Below are positions 22,315 to 34,777 of a stretch of 57,702 bases of DNA, one piece after another. The translations under genes were made by a program, and so were the position numbers. Under the pieces are notes generated by a model. That model saw nothing but the letters and a program-made list of their open reading frames with translations. It was not told where the DNA came from and ran no database searches. The stretch is from Capniomyces stellatus (Eukaryota; Kickxellomycota; Harpellomycetes; Harpellales; Legeriomycetaceae), in contig LUVW01000007.1 of assembly GCA_001661515.1 (NCBI GenBank), positions 585,008 through 642,709 on the forward strand, read 5' to 3'. Each line of letters begins with the position of its first letter. Position 1 is the stretch's first letter.

Positions 22315-23108
22315 CTGTATCTCTAAAATAGGGCTGTGTTAGAGTTGCACTTTGTGTGCCCTCTTCAAAGCTTTCACTAATAGCTTATTTACTTGATTGT
22401 GTAGTAATATTATACGTCTTTGATATCTAGAATAGGCTCTTTATTTAATGCGTTTGTAAACTAATTAAAAACATATCAATTAAGAATTTAAAGTTTGGCC
22501 CCAACTTTACCACGGCATATATTATAAAGTCTAGCGTTATGTAACGATGGCAAAAGTGAGGTATGTTGACCAAAGCGCAAGCTAGCACCGTCTTTCTTAG
22601 CAATGCGAGTTTACTCTGAACAGCAGTTTGACTTTATTTAAATGTAGATTGAAAACCCAAGTAAATGGGTTTAATAAATAAAAAAATGGAGGAAAATGAT
22701 CAGCCAATTAAAAAATAGTAAAAGCAATTTTAAGGAAAAAAAATTTTTTTTCTTATAAATTATTTCTGAATCGTTTTTTAAAATATTTTCCTAAAAATGT
22801 CAAAAGTGGCGAAAATTGTTCAAAACTTTAAAGATTTGCAGAGGTTTTGCAAATATTTTGGACAAAGACTTCAAGACTCGTTTATAGTATTCTCAGCGTA
22901 AAGGTTAATTTTGCTTTATATTCAGTAGAGACGATTTAGCGAACTAATATAGATTGGGATTAGATCGATAATAGCTACTGTTATTTGCTTCAAAAAGCCA
23001 AAAAGAAAGGAAAAAAAGAAAGAGAAAAGTACGGAAATAAGACACATCGACAGGGAAAGACAGTAGAAAGGGATAAGAATCCAGGTATATATAATAAATA
23101 AGGTAGAA
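22315..23108. other. Gap between the I78-like gene and NOC3
   Basis: AT-rich with A and T runs. It holds the 3' flank of the small gene and the NOC3 promoter; nothing else is recognised. Confidence 0.5.
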
Positions 23109-26100
23109 ATGGCTGTCAACAAAAAAGGAAGCAAAGGCAATAGCTCTAAATCCGGAAAGCCAAGAGGAAAGAATGATAGTAAACAGAAGGGAAAGAAGGA
23201 TGTGGAAAGTATGACAAGCATGAAGGATAGCAATAAAAGAGGGAATAGCAATGGCGACAATGAGTCAGGAGGGGCACAAAAAAAGAAACAAAAGGTAGGC
23301 CAAGCAGGAAAAAGCAAGGGAGGTAAAAAGAAGCACCTTGAAATTATTGAGCAGGAGGAGGTGGAGTTGAATGAGGAAGATGAAGAATTCATTAGAGATA
23401 ACGCAGACAGTCTAAAGTTTCTAACAAAGCTCGAAACAAACAAGTTGGCAGAGTAAGTGAGATAAGAATATATTTGAGTTTGAAATAAGCAATTTTTTTA
23501 GGAGGGGGGAAGTTGAAACTAAAAAAGCAAAAACCAATATAATGAATGAATGATAGGCGGGTAGAAAAGGACGCGTTGAAGAAGAAGGTTGAGAAGAATA
23601 AAGCAGAGTTAGTCCAAAAGCCCCAAGAGCTTAGCGAGACAGAGTCAGAAGGCGAGGAGGAAAACAAAAATATGCGAAGGCTGATTAAAAAGTACGCGAA
23701 GGATAAAACGAGACGGTTGTCCAAAAGAGAGTCAGAAGAAAAGGAAGGTGATGGAGCAAATAAGAGCAAATATGTTTCTAAGGGAGGGAGCGATATTGAG
23801 AGTGTTGGTGATAGTGATGAGGATGGAGAGGATATGATGTCTAGCGATTTTGATAGCGAACTGGAAATAGATATGGAGAGCGATATGGGTGAGGATGTGG
23901 AGGGAGATGTGGGTAGTGGTGATGATGACGACCTGGAGATAGTTAGCGAGGTAGAAAGCGATGGGGAAGATGACAGTGATATAGATTCGGATGAAAGCGA
24001 TATGGACTCAAAGGTAGAATCGGAATCAGATATCGAAATGATATTAAAGGAGGCGTCTGACGAGGATAGAGAATACGTAAACAGAAAAGACCGCAAGAAA
24101 GAAAAGAGAAGCAAACAGGCGGCAGAAATGGGGGATTATGAAGCGGAAAACAGAGCATTTACAACGGGGGGGAAAGCAAAAGATATCAATAAAGTCAGCA
24201 CGAGACTTCCAACAAAAGACAGGTATGGACGAGTGGTTGAGGCAGAAGATAACAGTGAGTCAGAAGTAGAAGAAGGGACAGCGACAAAGTCAGACAAAGA
24301 TGGCAGCAGATCAGGAGAAGATGATGACAAGGAAAGTGGAGGAGATAGTGATGAGGAGTCGTCGTCGGATGAGGAGGAAAGTCAGGAATCAGAGGAGAGG
24401 AAGGTCAGTGCGACGCTATTAGCAGCAAAACTAGACAGGGGGAAGATGTCACTTGAGCAGTACACTGTGTCAAGACAGATCCAGATGGCAGAGGCGGCAG
24501 AAAGGATAATAGAGAACCCAGAAGAAAACCTGTCGTTTATAAAGACATTGAGAACGTTTACGGAGGTTGAAAGCGAGCCAGAAATGAGTGTTCGGCAAAT
24601 GGCGTTGCTTACAATGCTGGCAGTGTTTCGAGATATAATCCCGGGGTACAGAATCCGTGAGCTTACTGATAAGGAGAAGGAGACCAAGGTGGGCAAGGAG
24701 ATCAAGGCACAGAGAAAGTATGAGGAGAACTTGGTATCGGCGTATATGCTGTACCTGAAGTCGCTGTTTAAGCTTGTTGATGATGGAATAAAAAGACTGA
24801 ATGGAGAAAACAAGGTGTTTAAAGCAAAAAACATGCTGCTGAATGGAGCGGTGCCCAAGTCGTCACCAGAAACGAATGCGGCGTTGGCTATGTCGCTGCT
24901 GGCCATCCAGTGTCTCAGCGGGGTTTTGTTAACACACCCGCACTTTAATTTCAGGGGCGATATAGTTGAGAAGATGGTGGCAGTTTATGTGCAGCCACCT
25001 GAGCTAATGCTGATACCAGGAATCAGCCAGATGGCAAAGGAGGCGAGAATAACAACAATCAAGCTGTTGAAGGCCGACTTGACAGGGATGTATGCCCAGG
25101 AGGCAACGTTGCTGGCGTCAAAGAGAATAAAGAGGATTTCATACAGAATAGATCCAAGTGCACTAAGACCATGGCTGTTCCTCCCGCTAAGGGAAGAGCT
25201 GATGAGGAACCCTGACGATAAGAAGAACGAGGAACGCGATTTGAAGCAGAAGCTGGCTGCAAAGGAAAAGTTCAAGCTGCTGCGCCGAGCCAAGCAAGGA
25301 AGAGGAAAGGTATCGCATGAAACCAGAAAGGCTCTGCACAACTCAAAGAAAGAAAAGAAGAGAAGGGTCGAGCTCAAGTTGGCTGAGGAGGACATGAAGT
25401 CAGCTGAGGCAGAGGTTAACACCGAGGAACGTGAGAAAAACCATGCCACCACTCTCAAGCACATTTTTGTCACTTACTTTAGAATTCTGAAACATCAACG
25501 CAGTCCCGCATTGTTCCCAGCTGTACTGGAAGGATTGGCCAGGTAAGTTTATAAGCCCCAGCTTTTTTTTTATTTAATTTTTTTAATTTTTTAATTTTGA
25601 TTTTATTTCTTTACATATAATCAGATATCACGACTGTATGTGTTTATGGTGTGGTTTGTCAATTGGTACTGTTGAATTACAAACGCAATTGGTAAACCGA
25701 CACAAACAATGCAATGCAGAATAAACAATACGATGTTCTGTGCTGTGTACACGTAGATTTGCCCATCTTATCAGCGTTGACTTCTTCCCCGACGTGTTAA
25801 AAGCACTGAGAAAAATGATTAATGGCGAAAGCGTTGCGGATGTAAACACGGCCGCTGGCGAGGACACCAAGGGTATGTTGGTTAAAGACGAGTCTGAACC
25901 AATCTCGGCATCAATCAGTCCACGGTCAGTTTTGCTAAGCATACTGACAGCAATCCACATACTGACGGCGCAAGGCGAGACGGTGAACCTCGACATGTTA
26001 GAGTTCTTCAAGTACTTGTATGCTCTAGTTCCAGTGTTGGCGTGTCGCTCTGAAATCGAGAGCTGCTTTATGGATGGACACGGAACCTTTGAGTCGGTTT

Positions 26101-26588
26101 CATCAGCTCCAATTTTTAGCGTCAAAAGCCTGCACGCTGGAGACAAAAACAGCAATTCCAACGATGGCGGCGATAAGGGCCAGTGGGAAGCTACAATCCG
26201 GTCAGAATCTGATCTGTTTTTAGACTGTCTTACTCGCCTGTTCCTAACAAAACACAAACGCGTCCCAATCGTCAGGGTAATGGCTTTTGCCAAGCGCATC
26301 CTCTCTGCCTGCCTATACTTTCCCAGTCAAACTACCGTCAACTGCCTCGATTTCTTGGGCAAATTGCTTGACAAATACCCCCAACTCTCCAACTTGTTTT
26401 CCAACGACGAGGATGGCGGTGGCTGCGGCGTCTACTTGCCATACGTCAATGACCCTGACCTGTCCAACCCAATCTCCACCTGCTTCTACGAGTGCCACAG
26501 ACTCTTGGTTCATCACGATTCCAACGTCAGAAAACACGTCACTGCTTTGCTCAAACAAGCTAGCGTCGTTGATGAGGCTCGCGACTAG
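23109..26588 (+). CDS. NOC3: Nucleolar complex protein Noc3
   Basis: Noc3 works with Noc2 in maturation and export of pre-60S ribosomal particles in the nucleolus, and is also linked to replication licensing in yeast. Exons 23109-23452, 23557-25542 and 25757-26588 give about 1053 residues (yeast 663, human about 800). The N-terminus is Lys/Gly/Ser-rich and nucleolar-like; two D/E-rich acidic tracts fall at about residues 193-283 and 346-396. The conserved part starts near 405 with AAKLDRGKMS, then ENPEENLSFIKTLR, MALLTMLAVFRDIIPGYRIR and LTDKEKETKVGKE. The last splice joins GLA-R-FAHLISVDFF, exactly the Noc3 consensus, and the CBF/Mak21-type C-terminus ends with HDSNVRKHV. The extra length is mostly acidic low-complexity sequence. 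Acceptor 23556 is chosen because it restores frame. Confidence 0.93.
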
Positions 26589-26948
26589 ACTCTTACACTT
26601 CTAACACCACCTTTCCATCTATATATCCAACTTTCTATCCAACTTTATATCCATTTATCTATTTATTTATTCAACTATTGGTTCTTATACTCTTTTCTCA
26701 ATTCTCTATCGTTTTATTCTTTTTTTTATTCAACTAATTTGGTTCTATCAACCCCATACTTTCTTGTTTTTTTTTTCTTTCTTTGCTTTTACTATTAAAA
26801 CTACTAGGGCTTTCCATTCCCTCTAATTACACAACTCTGCTTGTCCAATTGCCAACCCCCCCCCCCCCCCCCCNNNNNNNNCCCCCCCCCCCCCCTTCAA
26901 AGCCCTGTTGGTATGTATAATGAACAAGGGAAAAAGTTGCCATCCTTC
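26589..26948. other. Convergent NOC3/RAD4 3' region
   Basis: T- and C-rich spacer between the stop codons of NOC3 and RAD4. It contains the second poly-C assembly gap. Confidence 0.6.
26856..26895. other. Poly-C tract with 8-N assembly gap
   Basis: Runs of C (26856-26873 and 26882-26895) flank eight N at 26874-26881. As with the gap at 13283, the missing bases are most simply more C. Confidence 0.95.
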
Positions 26949-29874
26949 TCATTCCAGATACTCTCTTCTTAATCGATCCCGTATCTCCAGTCCCTTCAGC
27001 AACCGTTTCCAATTTCTAACCGCAACCAACCTTCTGCGGCTACTTTCTAAATCTGCCCTCTTCCTCTCCAATCGCCTGTGCTCGTCAACAACTGCATCTT
27101 TAAACTCCTCAATAACAACAATTCCATCAACAACCGGCGCCGAAACTCCTCCCTTTTTATACTCAAACCCAACAACCGCATCTGCATATTCAATTCCCAT
27201 CTGTTTTGCCACTTTCCCAATTCCATTTTCTCGGATATGCACTGCCCCCTTTGGAACCATACTCTCGTGCAGTATCTCAATCTTATTGTACTCATTCTTT
27301 GGCAACCTCCCCTCCCTCACTTCTTGTGCCCTAATCAACCGCGTCTGCCACTCTCCATATAGACTTGTAAACACTTCGTTTCCAGCTTGTCTCGCCTCTT
27401 CCTCCTCCCTTTTTCTTTTCACTGTAAACGTCCTCGACTTGATCTTTTTAGCTGGGATTTCGCCACTCTACCAACAGATTAAAATTCCACATTTACCCAT
27501 CACTCGCTATTAGCATCAGTATAACTCAGACTTATACATTGTCACATATTGCTTTTACCACCATTACTTTCTACTTTAAGAAAATAAGCCTAGTTCCAAT
27601 AATATATATCATGCCCACCTTTACTTCTCTTCCCAATCTCTTCCATTGCCAACTTGTGTATAGCTATACCGATAGTTATTTATAAGCAATAAACACAAAC
27701 AGAATTACTACAAATTAAAGAAGAAAAAAAAAGAAGAAAAAAAAAAAAAAAGGCCAGTGTCTCGTATCCAACCACCATACCATCAGCCCAATCAAAATAC
27801 GATTTAAACCACTAACAGGCCCGCTATTCTTACCTCATGAACGCTACTCCTTGCAAACACCTTCTCTCCTCTATAATATCCCAACACAACAGCATCCTCG
27901 TCAACCATTTGCGTTAGTTTCAGATACCTCTCCAGTGCGTACAGTTTGTGGTTGATAAAATCAGTCACTCTACTTGGCATCTTTTCGTCAACTACGCTTT
28001 CCTCAATACCACCGTCCTCCAGCCTAGACACAATATCAGGGTTGGGATCCCGAAACATATGCACTAAACTCTCCCAAAATGTAAGTCCTGCCATCTCTTC
28101 CTCATCGCTGCAATTACCTGTACCATCTCCTTCATCTACATCCTGTTCCTTGTCTGCATTTGCTCCTAACTTTCTAAAACCTGTTGCTTTTCTTGTAGTT
28201 ACTTTCAATCCCAGCCTTGCCTTTTCAACAACATGAACGTCCCGCATAAAATATTTTTTTGTTACATCCTTGATATACCCAGCTAAATGCACAAACAATA
28301 CATAAAAAATAAAAAACCAAGTTAATGTCACAATGTATTCAATGACTATACTGTATCTCCGTTTTGATTTTAATCTAATTAAAGGTTCTCGCTACAAATC
28401 ATTAATACATTCCTTTTTTTTTTCTTTCTTCTTGGTAATACAATATCGTCAATCTCATTTACCCTTGTCTACAGATATAATGTATGGAACTGGCGCATCG
28501 CCCTTCCGACTAGCATCAAATTCTTTTGGTTTACACAAGATCCCATTATCTGGGTGCACTGTTTGCCACTCCCTGCTTTTAATAAACAGCACCTCGCACC
28601 ACACCCGATAAATACCAACCCCAAGGCCGCTGCTATTGCCACCACCATTGCTGCTGCTTCTACTGCTCTCAATACTACTAGCGCTATTCAGAAACTTGGT
28701 GTTCTCGCTCCCAATGTTTAGACTGAAGCCATCCACATAACTATACTTTAAGTCAGCCTTACTGCCATTCTGGTTCAGATCCGACACTCTCAGTTGAAGC
28801 GGAATCGGCAACAAGCCAAAGCATATACGCGCACTTATTCCAAATCCTCTCAATATGGCCAGTATAATCAAACTCTTTGTATAACTGTCGCTACATTGTT
28901 CACCCATGTTCCATCGATCCACTATTCCTTTTACGTACTCTGACTCTATGCATTCATCCATCTCGACACCGCTTTCGCATCTGCTATTAACCCTACCTGT
29001 GTCTTGCGGTAGACTGGTTCTATTCGCCCCATCATTTACACTACTGCCATGCTCAAAACTGTACTCCTTACTACTACCCCGATTCGACGCCTTTAAGCTC
29101 GCGTCTATTTGATAAAATAGTTCTTTTATTATAGACGCATAATTCACGTCAACAACACGGTTTCTATCCCTTTGTGTATTAGTGCTTATACTTTTGACTT
29201 TTAAAAGCCTGCTAAACAGGCTACGACTAATCAAGCTTGAACTCCAATTTTGAAAAAACCTATTGTTTCCAACTCGATTCAAAACTATAGAGCTCCCAGC
29301 TAATCCCAGCAAATGCGACTTGTGTAGCAGTCTCCTATATATCCTATCTCTATTGGTTATCGCTTTTCGCTTAGCACGCCTCTTATTAAACGGGCCCTCG
29401 GATTCAAACTCCAAAACGACATTTCCCAGCTCAATATCGAACTCGCTTTCGCCATTGCTCTGCTCTGCTTCTTCAAAGCTGCTATTTGCTCTCTCCCTTT
29501 CATCGCACTGCTCAACAAATTGTTCTACCAGTTATAAATTAAACACCCTGGTTGGAAAACATGTTTATAGCTAACACAATTTCCTGTTCGTCTCAATCCC
29601 CCCCCCCCAACATTCACTATAGTTGAAGACCTACCTGAAATCTCTTCGGCTGGCTCAAAATCGCCATCGTCATCGTCGTCCTCCTCTTCATACTCAAACT
29701 CGTACTCTTCATTACTATTTATTTGTATATTTCTTATTAGAAATCCCATTTTTACCACCAAGGCATTATACACTCAAATAAATAGCAACTTTAGGTATTT
29801 TTCGTCTTTTACCTTGATTGTACAATCTCGTCATAATCTTCACCTCCCTTCACTTCATTGTCTAAATCGCCCAT
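26949..29874 (-). CDS. RAD4: Rad4/XPC nucleotide excision repair protein
   Basis: Rad4/XPC recognises helix-distorting lesions and starts global nucleotide excision repair, with Rad23. Exons 29813-29874, 29635-29714, 28463-29524, 27834-28282 and 26949-27467 give about 723 residues (yeast 754). The short acidic N-terminus (EEDDDDDGD) leads into the transglutaminase-like domain; SIIKELFYQID near residue 140 and ARICFGLLPIPLQLR belong to it. YIKDVTKKY opens the region before the beta-hairpin domains, and the last exon has the hallmark BHD3 segment NEYNKIEILHESMVPKGAVHI and IEYADAVVGFEYKKG, then a basic tail. Every splice keeps the frame. Intron 2 has an 11-bp poly-C run. The protein lacks the long insertions of vertebrate XPC. 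Clear assignment. Confidence 0.93.
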
Positions 29875-31398
29875 TGTATTGTACTGCTTTTTTTATTTCG
29901 ATCTTTTCCTATAAAGTACTAAATATCCTGTCGCCCCTCGATCTGTTTGGGAATAGCCTAAACCACGCCAAATATGAGTTTTGAATTTCACTACTCGTCA
30001 ATGCTGCGCAATAATAAAATTATTGATTTGTTGGCAGTACTGCTTAACCTAAACCGCACCAGTTGTGCAGTACACTTGAAACAATAAAAAAATTGGCTTT
30101 GCACTTCAATAGCCTTTTGAATCCTTTTGATTTTTAAACCCGTTTTGTGAAAACTGCAAATTCTCAAGTTAACCATATTTATCAGTGCTTTTTTTTTTCA
30201 AGAAAAACGAAATAAACTCGATGATTATTTTCACCAGTTAAAACGCAGTATCGACGAACCAAATTTAATTTAACCCGTTTACATAATTGCCCGTATTTTC
30301 TTGTTGTTTACCACGTTTTGCCATTTTTCATATTGAAACACTCTTTCTTACTATTAAAGTCTTTAGCTATATTGCTCTTGTTATTACTTTTTATTTTTCT
30401 ACAACATTTAGGTGATTTGGCCGGCTGCTCAGTACTTTGCTCTTTTTTTCTTTTTGACCGAACCTCTGTACACCACAGCACAACGCAAGTCGTGTCGGAT
30501 GTGGTCTAATAGTGTATGAATCAGGGCTTCATAGTCCTGAACTTACGCGTCTATTTATAATTATACCGACTGAAATATAGCTGCGAAAGCATACCTACTG
30601 CAAATATTTACTTTAAGATCAAAATATTTGCGCCTTGGTGATTATAAGTAGTGATGCAAAACATAAAAGCGCCAGAATCACGGTTATACCAATACCACAA
30701 TCAGTTGCAGCTTGTAGTGAGCCTTTTACTAGCAATAAACGCTAGCTCAAAATATGTAGGTTAAATAAATGGAGGCGCTCTTTTGTTTCTTGTAAATAAA
30801 TGTCGGTGAGTCCTAACAAAACTCATTTGAATTCAATTTGTATTTGAATTTGAATTTGTATATGTGTTATTCAGACCAAAATCACAAGTTAGAGGCCATC
30901 TTTTATATTTCAAATAAGGGTGTGCAATATGAGGCATCATGCAGTGAATATTGATGTTTGTATTCGCTTTTTAGCCTAATATCGGCGCAGTTGAAACTTT
31001 AAGGTGATGAACAAACGAATTGATGGTCAGGGTAATATAATAGAATTACAAACACTGATCTGTGTGCTTTACAAAGCATTCAAGCACAAATAACATAGCT
31101 TAGAAAGGAAAGAAAAAGTTGAAGTACTTGAAGAAAACTACATATTATCAGGTCTTGGGCTATATAAATGCAACCTAAATCAGATCAAACAGATAAACCA
31201 AATTAGTATCCTTTTCCCTCACAATTGAAACATTCTTTGGTTGTGACAATTAGCTCTAAATATATTTATACATTTGATACCAAAAACAAAAGTGAATCCA
31301 GACTCGATAACTGGTACACTTGATATACCTTTAAGTAAAGCGCGGTGATCACCAGTATTACAAGGACAAGGACAAGGAAAAGGAAAATAGGAGTAATT
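29875..31398. other. Divergent intergenic region
   Basis: About 1.5 kb between the RAD4 start (minus) and the membrane protein gene (plus). It should contain both promoters. A short AATTTG-type tandem array lies at about 30828-30866. No gene is supported. Confidence 0.5.
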
Positions 31399-32154
31399 AT
31401 GGACTTTTCAAGAAGGCTGAGTGAAATCACCACACTAACATCAAGTTTGGGGTACAGGTTTAGATTTTATCTGTACTTATTGGTATCGATCCTTTCAATA
31501 GTAATTATAGGAAGCATATCGACAGCCATTGACAACATTGAGTTTCTAAAAAGAGACGGCGTGAAGGAGTCTGAGATATTTGCCGTTTCGCTTGCCTGTG
31601 CTTCATTCTGCTGGGCTTTGATGTTGTTTTTCCTTCCGTATATAGTTAAATCTTGGGAGAGAAAAAACTCTGATAGTGCAGACAGATGCCCCTTTTACAT
31701 AAAATGTCTGAAGTACATTATTGGGCCAAGAGTAGAGCTGTTTATAACCATTGTTTTTATATCGCTATGGACAGCATCCTCAGTGTCTCTCACCACGCTG
31801 ATAAGAATGTTTAGTGCTGAAATTGGAAAATGTCTGAACGAGGAAAACACTGCAGAAAATAATAGAAACCACTGCGTAAGCTTGGTTTTAGGAAATGGTA
31901 TTTCTTGGACAATATTTGGAATATATCTGGTCCTATCCGTTATAATGATTCGCCTACTGATCCCTGGAGTAAACAACGATGCACACAGCGGAGGGTCAAA
32001 AAGTATATCCGATGCCAGTATAGATCAGTACACGATGGATGGCTTCACAGACAACAGCAATGATAGCAGCGGTGTTTCAAAAAACCCGGAAAGTATCAAT
32101 ATCAGCGAAAGTGGGATTGAGGATGTAGTTGGGGTTGTTAAAACCAGTACTTGA
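31399..32154 (+). CDS. Four-span membrane protein, MARVEL-like layout
   Basis: A single-exon frame of 251 residues starting at MDFSRRLSE; an upstream in-frame start at 31345 is not ATG. Four hydrophobic segments are visible at about residues 24-44, 62-83, 113-136 and 168-189, with short charged N-terminus and a ~60-residue Ser/Asp/Asn-rich cytosolic tail. The loop between spans 3 and 4 has paired Cys (GKCLNEEN and NHCV) that may form a disulphide. This layout fits fungal MARVEL-like plasma-membrane proteins, but no diagnostic motif is recognised, so function is open. Confidence 0.65.
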   Translation: MDFSRRLSEITTLTSSLGYRFRFYLYLLVSILSIVIIGSISTAIDNIEFLKRDGVKESEIFAVSLACASFCWALMLFFLPYIVKSWERKNSDSADRCPFYIKCLKYIIGPRVELFITIVFISLWTASSVSLTTLIRMFSAEIGKCLNEENTAENNRNHCVSLVLGNGISWTIFGIYLVLSVIMIRLLIPGVNNDAHSGGSKSISDASIDQYTMDGFTDNSNDSSGVSKNPESINISESGIEDVVGVVKTST

Positions 32155-32590
32155 GGAAGCTCAATAATATATATATATATATATATATGCCAGCACTTGA
32201 GCTTGACCCAGCTTGTCAATAGTCTTTAAGCCAGCACTATCTTCCACATATTAATCTTTATTATTCCCTTTGTTGTGTAAAAATTAAAGGAGCTATTTCA
32301 ATTAAAAGAATAAAGTAAGCGATCTTTTGCTAAAAAAATTAAACAAAAGTAAACGATTTGCGCTTTTACATTAAAGAGGTATACATAAGGCCAATAAACC
32401 CAACACGTAGTCGATAAAATAATAAACAAATACGCAAACCCGATGCAAGTGTGTCTCTATGGCATATTTCAGCCTTCATTGCTCTATTTTCTGGACAATT
32501 TGTATACACTTCAAGTGTGAATATAAAGAAAGGTAAATGCATAAATGTCAACTAAACGTGCATAAAATATACACTAGTATAAACAAAGTG
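32155..32590. other. Convergent 3' region with AT microsatellite
   Basis: Spacer between the stop codons of the membrane protein gene and TSR4. An (AT)n run occupies about 32167-32188. Confidence 0.6.
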
Positions 32591-34777
32591 CTAATCTATG
32601 TGTGCTTCAAATTGGACTAAAACCAGCTCCTCGTAGTACTCGGGTGCTGAGATTCTCTCGAGGTTATTTCTGTTTGATAGGTATGCATTTCCAAACTTTC
32701 CGCCGTGGCAATCTCTCTGGCAAGAAAACACAAACACAGAGCCAAACTCCATCCCCAGGTCTAGAGAGTTTATCAATTCGCTTCCAACTAGTCTTGTTTT
32801 GTTTGGGCCTGAGCTCTGGGAGGAAACCAAAGCATTGTTGGCAGCATCCGATGATTCTATAGATTCCATAGGCAAAAAGGAAAAAATCGAAGGCATTATT
32901 TGGCACTCAAACACTCGTGGACCATTGCATCGTGGGCATTTAGGAACGCTATCCGCGGTGTATGAATTTGGACTAAACTCCTCATCCTCATCATCGTCAT
33001 AATCGATTGAGTCGTCAGTAAGCGGCTGTGGTTCTTTTTCTTTACCAGAACCCAGCACCGGTGCTAGAGAATTTATACTAGAAAATGGACAGGCATTGCT
33101 TTTAGATTTATTCGTGGGTCCCACCCCAAGCAGCTTTGCAACACCATCATTCATAGTATAGAACAAAGGAACCCCTCCAAACTGGTATCTGATAACTTGT
33201 TCGGGATTCTGTTCAAAAACTGACAAAAACCGCTCCAGCGCCCTATCAACTCCTTTTGGGAGCTCTGTACTCTCATATTTTTCACCAAACCATTGCTCAC
33301 TTTCGTTAGCATCGGCCGAGTCGTTACTAGTAAGACCACCCCCTCCCTTTTCTTTAGTGTTTTTCTGTAATGTGTTTGTGATTTTGAGCTCAGTGAACTG
33401 ACCAGCCATGTTTTTGGAGTTTTTGGAACTCTGGTTTGGCACGACGTGCACTCTATCGATCTTCTCTACTTCGGTATCAAGGTAGTTACTAGGCACAAAC
33501 GGAATCGACTGCGGCCAATCCCCAGGCTCGCCTAGCCTATCTCCAGCACCATTTCCGATTATCAGTTGCTTAACCCCTTCTTCCAATCCACCCTCGTTCA
33601 ATTTTTTATTTGCTTTTTTGTTTTTGGTTTTGGGCTTTGGCTTTATACTTGGGACATCTTTTATATCACCGTTCTGGCTTGATGGCACTGAATCTATGGG
33701 GTCATGTGTTGATTGGTATTCTTTTGCCTCCTCCTCCTTCTTTACCAGATTGATATGCGAATCGCCCGACCTGTCTGTCTGGCCATTTCCCCATTTGTTT
33801 CCAAACTAACAAAAATATGCAGTTTCAATAAAACCAGGATTAACTAAATTGGTCTCTATACAATCCAACTACACACATGAGCTTGGCTGAGTCCATCATC
33901 TTTTTGTGTTTTCACAAAATGCGCAAGTAGGCATGGATATATATATATATATATATATATATAGCCAATGTCATTTTCCATCTTGTTAGTACAACAAGCC
34001 GTAGTTTTTGTTTCTTGTAATTCCAAAACCATAAAGTAGGATAGCACCCCTCTTCTAAAGATAAATTTCATACTTACTTTAACCTTAAAGGAGCTAGGAT
34101 TGGCCTGTTTATTCTTTCCAAACATGGATTCGCTCTTTGTGTTCTCTTTCGGCTTTGATTTCAGCTCTTTTATTTTCATTTTACTTTTCATCTCTTCCAG
34201 GTATTCGCTGTTCAGTACATGCCCTCTCACTGCTTTAAAGCTATAATAATTGATAAAACTATGTTATACTTCTGTCTTAACAAAATAAGAGAAAAAAAAT
34301 AACACACGTACACACACTCTACTTTATTAAAATATATACACGTATATACTTATTAGGAAAAAACACTTGAGCTTTATACTAATAAAACGCTACTTGCCTC
34401 CCACTAGTGTTCATACACCTTTTTTTGTTGCAGCCCCATACATATATAAATCTGTCATAAGGCGAGTCGTCTATTGGGACAAAAGCCTGCAGCAATAGCA
34501 CCATTATATCGCTGCAACTCACGCATTTCGCCATTTTGCAGTTTGGTACGACCTCTTTTCCGCCATATTTTATCCAGCTCTATGCAAGTCAAACCACCAA
34601 AAGTTTACTAAAACACTCAAATAGTATTAATCCAACAGCAAACATCATGGAATGTAGACTACTAAACCTTACAGGCAATCCTCCAATCTTATTGATGTAC
34701 GGGTCCTTTCTATCTAATTCTGACTGCTCTCCATCAGAGTACCCCAGTAGAATCGGTGCTAATTTAATCTTTTGCAT
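32591..34777 (-). CDS. TSR4: Tsr4/PDCD2 family protein, ribosomal protein uS5 chaperone
   Basis: Tsr4/PDCD2 proteins act as dedicated chaperones for Rps2 (uS5) in 40S assembly. Exons 34673-34777, 34398-34579, 34078-34240 and 32591-33805 join to about 554 residues. The start has LAPILLGYSDG and DPYINKIGGLP, the family N-terminal block; exon 2 carries the zinc-binding CVSC segment, MVLLLQAFVPIDDSPYDRF and the WGCNKKRC pair. The C-terminus has the PDCD2_C features: ERFLSVFEQNPEQVIRYQFG, GGVPLFY, CPRCNGPRVFECQIMPSI, MEFGSVFVFSC and a final ELVLVQFE. The middle (about 95-260) is a low-complexity Lys/Ser/Asn linker that makes it longer than yeast Tsr4. Intron 2 appears to be a GC-AG intron (AG|GCAAGT at 34396-34397), which gives the expected GSFKAVRG junction. 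Confidence 0.92.

Noticed and set aside
23392..24114. 240-residue minus-strand frame rich in Ser and Leu
   Set aside because: It is the mirror of the acidic GAx-codon tract of NOC3; its Ser/Leu/Phe composition is what the complement of Asp/Glu codons gives.
25628..26299. 223-residue minus-strand frame
   Set aside because: Opposite strand of the conserved Noc3 C-terminal exon, which has clear homology.
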